In this document: one piece after another, positions 62,201 to 64,000 of the stretch
How the letters are laid out: each line of letters begins with the position of its first letter
Numbering within the stretch: the first letter of the stretch is position 1
Assembly (NCBI GenBank): GCA_902805475.1
Contig: CADCSX010000006.1
Location: 3,038,001 to 3,102,000, forward strand
DNA length: 64,000 nucleotides
Source of the DNA: Entonaema liquescens
Lineage: Eukaryota > Ascomycota > Sordariomycetes > Xylariales > Xylariaceae
Reading direction: 5' to 3'
Translations under genes and position numbers: made by a program
The notes under the pieces: model-generated
The model's database searches: none
Told to the model about the DNA's origin: nothing
What the model saw: the letters and a program-made list of their open reading frames with translations, nothing else

Positions 62201-62536
62201 ACCGGCCGCTCGGTATATGCAGCAGTGACCCTTACCGAGCTTGCGCACGATCGTGGGGTCCTTGGGGTCCTTCTAACCGACCCCGCTCATAGGATATGCC
62301 TCGTGTTCGTTAATGATGGCGCAGCCTTATGGTTTGGCGATCTTTACGAAAAGGCCTGCTCTTTTGTGAGTATGCTAATTGCACGCGTAACAAAAATCGC
62401 ACTATTTCATGTAGCTCATTCACAAGCTTCTTCCTACTAATCGACCGGGACCCAGATCCCGTAGCTACCATTACCACTACCACCCCAGTCTATCTTCTTT
62501 TCTACCACATAGACATATAGACATGCAGATACGTAG

Positions 62537-62580
62537 ACACACAGACACACAGACACACAGACACACAGACACACATACAC
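62537..62580 (+). repeat. 8-bp tandem repeat, unit ACACACAG
   Basis: Four exact copies plus a decayed fifth. Confidence 0.9.
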
Positions 62581-63469
62581 ATACCTACGTGGTGTATACA
62601 TTCAAGATACCTCCTCACTACCCAAGAGCTGGGCATTTCTATATCGATATTAGCCAACTGCACGAACCTGACTCGCGACACCATGCGTACATAGATATAC
62701 TTAGACACAATATACATGGACATGGACATATATGGACATGGATAAACATGGATAGACATAGACATAGGTTTTGTCGTGTGTACAACCGGTACCGAAGGTA
62801 GATATACCCACACCCTCCACCTGGGCAGTACAATATACGCACGACAAGACAGACAAGGATGCGATTTTCCTCCTTCGCTCCTCTTCCTCCTCACGTCTCC
62901 TCACATGTGCGTCCGTGTGGTACTCTTACCAGTCTACTAGACTAAGGTACCAGTTTTTACCCCGCGCTGTGGGCTGTTACCTCTTATGCGTGTAGACCTT
63001 GCCTATAGAGAAAGATTACATATGTCACCGTGATTAGTGATGACGAAATCCTGTTTTTTTCACGTTACGATCTTCGAGGGATCGGCGCTCACCAGTTCGA
63101 CCCATCCTGCGAGACCCGGGGACGAAAGATAAAACTGAACAAGACGAGACAAGACAAGACACGAACAAGACACCCCTAATTTTCTTATGTATGTTCGTAT
63201 GTACGTACTATGTGTAATGTAGACGGCGCATAGTAGATTATGTATGTGCTCTCCCGATCGAGTCCCTGCAGATGTAAAAGAAAGAGAAAGAAGCAGTAGG
63301 CAACGGTAATAGAAAAGAATTGAAAATGAAAAATAAACGAGGGGAATAACGCTCGAATATGCAACTATTCGGAACGTCTCTACCTTACGATGACCTCTGC
63401 CTTTCTCACCAATGCACCTCAACCGTGGCATAATCCACAAGGTGGCATCAATGGCGTGGTGTAAACAAA

Positions 63470-63501
63470 ACAAGACAAGACAAGACAGGACAAGACAAGA
63501 C
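63470..63501 (+). repeat. 5-bp tandem repeat, unit CAAGA
   Basis: About six copies, one changed. A looser array of the same unit lies at about 63137-63171. Confidence 0.85.
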
Positions 63502-63598
63502 GTGTTATCTAGGATTTCTGCCGCGGGATGCGAATGTTGGGAATCGCCATAGTTCCGACCAGCCAGAATTACAGATTCCCATGTCCGGGGTGGATAGA

Positions 63599-63637
63599 TG
63601 GGATGGATGGGATGGATGGGATGGATGGATGGATGGG
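63599..63637 (+). repeat. GGAT-based tandem repeat
   Basis: Alternating GGATGGAT and GGGAT units, about 39 bp. Confidence 0.85.
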
Positions 63638-63916
63638 AGGAGAGAGAGCGGGTGCGAGATTCAACAGAATGCCATGTCTCGCATTCTGGACTTTTCCTAC
63701 TTTCCCGCTTCTCGCGTGGCTTTTCCCATCCCCCATCCCTCATCCCTCATCCCTCATTCTATCTATCTAATCCCTCCTTCTTTCTTTTGTTTTATCAATT
63801 TCTTCCCTGTATTTCCCACCTCTCATCTCTTCACGTGCGACCAAAGGAACCAAGGCAAGGCAACCGTCGTACGCAACACCTACCGGCAGTAGTAGTACCG
63901 AAGCCCACATGCGGTA

Positions 63917-63952
63917 CATACCATACCATACCATGCCATGCCATGCCATACC
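63917..63952 (+). repeat. 5-bp tandem repeat, CATAC / CATGC
   Basis: About seven copies switching from CATAC to CATGC and back. Confidence 0.85.
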
Positions 63953-64000
63953 ACAGCTTATTCCATATATACCCATACTTACAGGTACCTATACCTATAC

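Larger units (their letters stand above)
55432..64000. other. Gene-poor terminal 8.6 kb with many short tandem repeats
   Basis: The first kilobase is the FlbC-like gene's promoter and leader; the minus frame at 56032-56511 lies there and resembles nothing. TACCTAGGTA palindromes are at 56049-56058 and 56538-56547. One weak spliced candidate lies at 57815-58086 (listed separately). A GC-richer island at about 62,060-62,440 has open frames on both strands. Tandem repeats at 58913-58957, 59171-59218, 62537-62580, 63470-63501, 63599-63637 and 63917-63952. No transposon ends, telomere repeat or rRNA seen. Confidence 0.45.

Noticed and set aside
62500..64000. Subtelomeric or telomeric sequence at the window end
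   Set aside because: Tandem repeats are short and varied; no TTAGGG array.

Overview
The window is nuclear DNA of a filamentous ascomycete, most likely a Sordariomycete (Xylariales-like; the class is an inference from protein style, not shown by a marker gene). The signs are many short GT-AG introns (mostly 50-70 nt, several with CTAAC/CTGAC-type branch sites), one gene per 2-5 kb with long AT-rich spacers, and fungal-type orthologues: Nup84, Npr3, Sft2, Cox19, Cmc4, SUMO, a FlbC-like zinc finger and a La-motif RNA-binding protein. I found no rRNA, tRNA, CRISPR array, complete transposon or virus-like gene.

Layout. 0.4-1.6 kb: conserved fungal protein (+). 3.9-4.9 kb: VPS37, ESCRT-I (-). 5.5-8.6 kb: NUP84, nuclear pore Y-complex (-). 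9.4-9.8 kb: CMC4, mitochondrial twin Cx9C protein (-). 11.6-12.1 kb: SUMO (+). 13.4-16.1 kb: three-LIM paxillin-like protein (-). 18.1-20.1 kb: monocarboxylate-type MFS transporter (+). 20.3-22.8 kb: fused succinyl-CoA-ligase-like protein (-). 23.5-24.0 kb: COX19, a second Cx9C protein (-). 25.2-26.0 kb: Cys-rich GPI-type surface protein (+). 26.7-27.1 kb: orphan 120-aa frame (+). 27.9-30.4 kb: NPR3, GATOR1/SEACIT (+). 31.5-33.1 kb: bHLH transcription factor (-). 38.8-40.0 kb: SFT2, Golgi traffic (+). 44.0-46.7 kb: La-motif protein (+). 51.0-52.2 kb: acetate kinase (+). 54.6-55.4 kb: FlbC-like C2H2 factor (-). From 55.4 kb to the end there is no convincing gene apart from one weak spliced candidate; this part carries many short tandem repeats.

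These are mostly independent housekeeping genes and not a cluster. The only functional echoes are two MIA-pathway Cx9C genes (CMC4, COX19) and two acyl-CoA/acyl-phosphate enzymes (the succinyl-CoA-ligase-like protein and acetate kinase), about 28 kb apart.

The main cross-window observation is that six genes are broken by a total of nine frame slips, and every one needs exactly one extra base; most fall at short homopolymers, often AAAA on the sense strand. This points to a systematic deletion bias in the consensus and not to six pseudogenes. The other points of note are the fused succinyl-CoA-ligase-like protein with a degenerate ATP-grasp part, a 13-nt microexon plus ATG-only first exon in CMC4, and a 10-bp palindrome (TACCTAGGTA) repeated ten times, only between genes.
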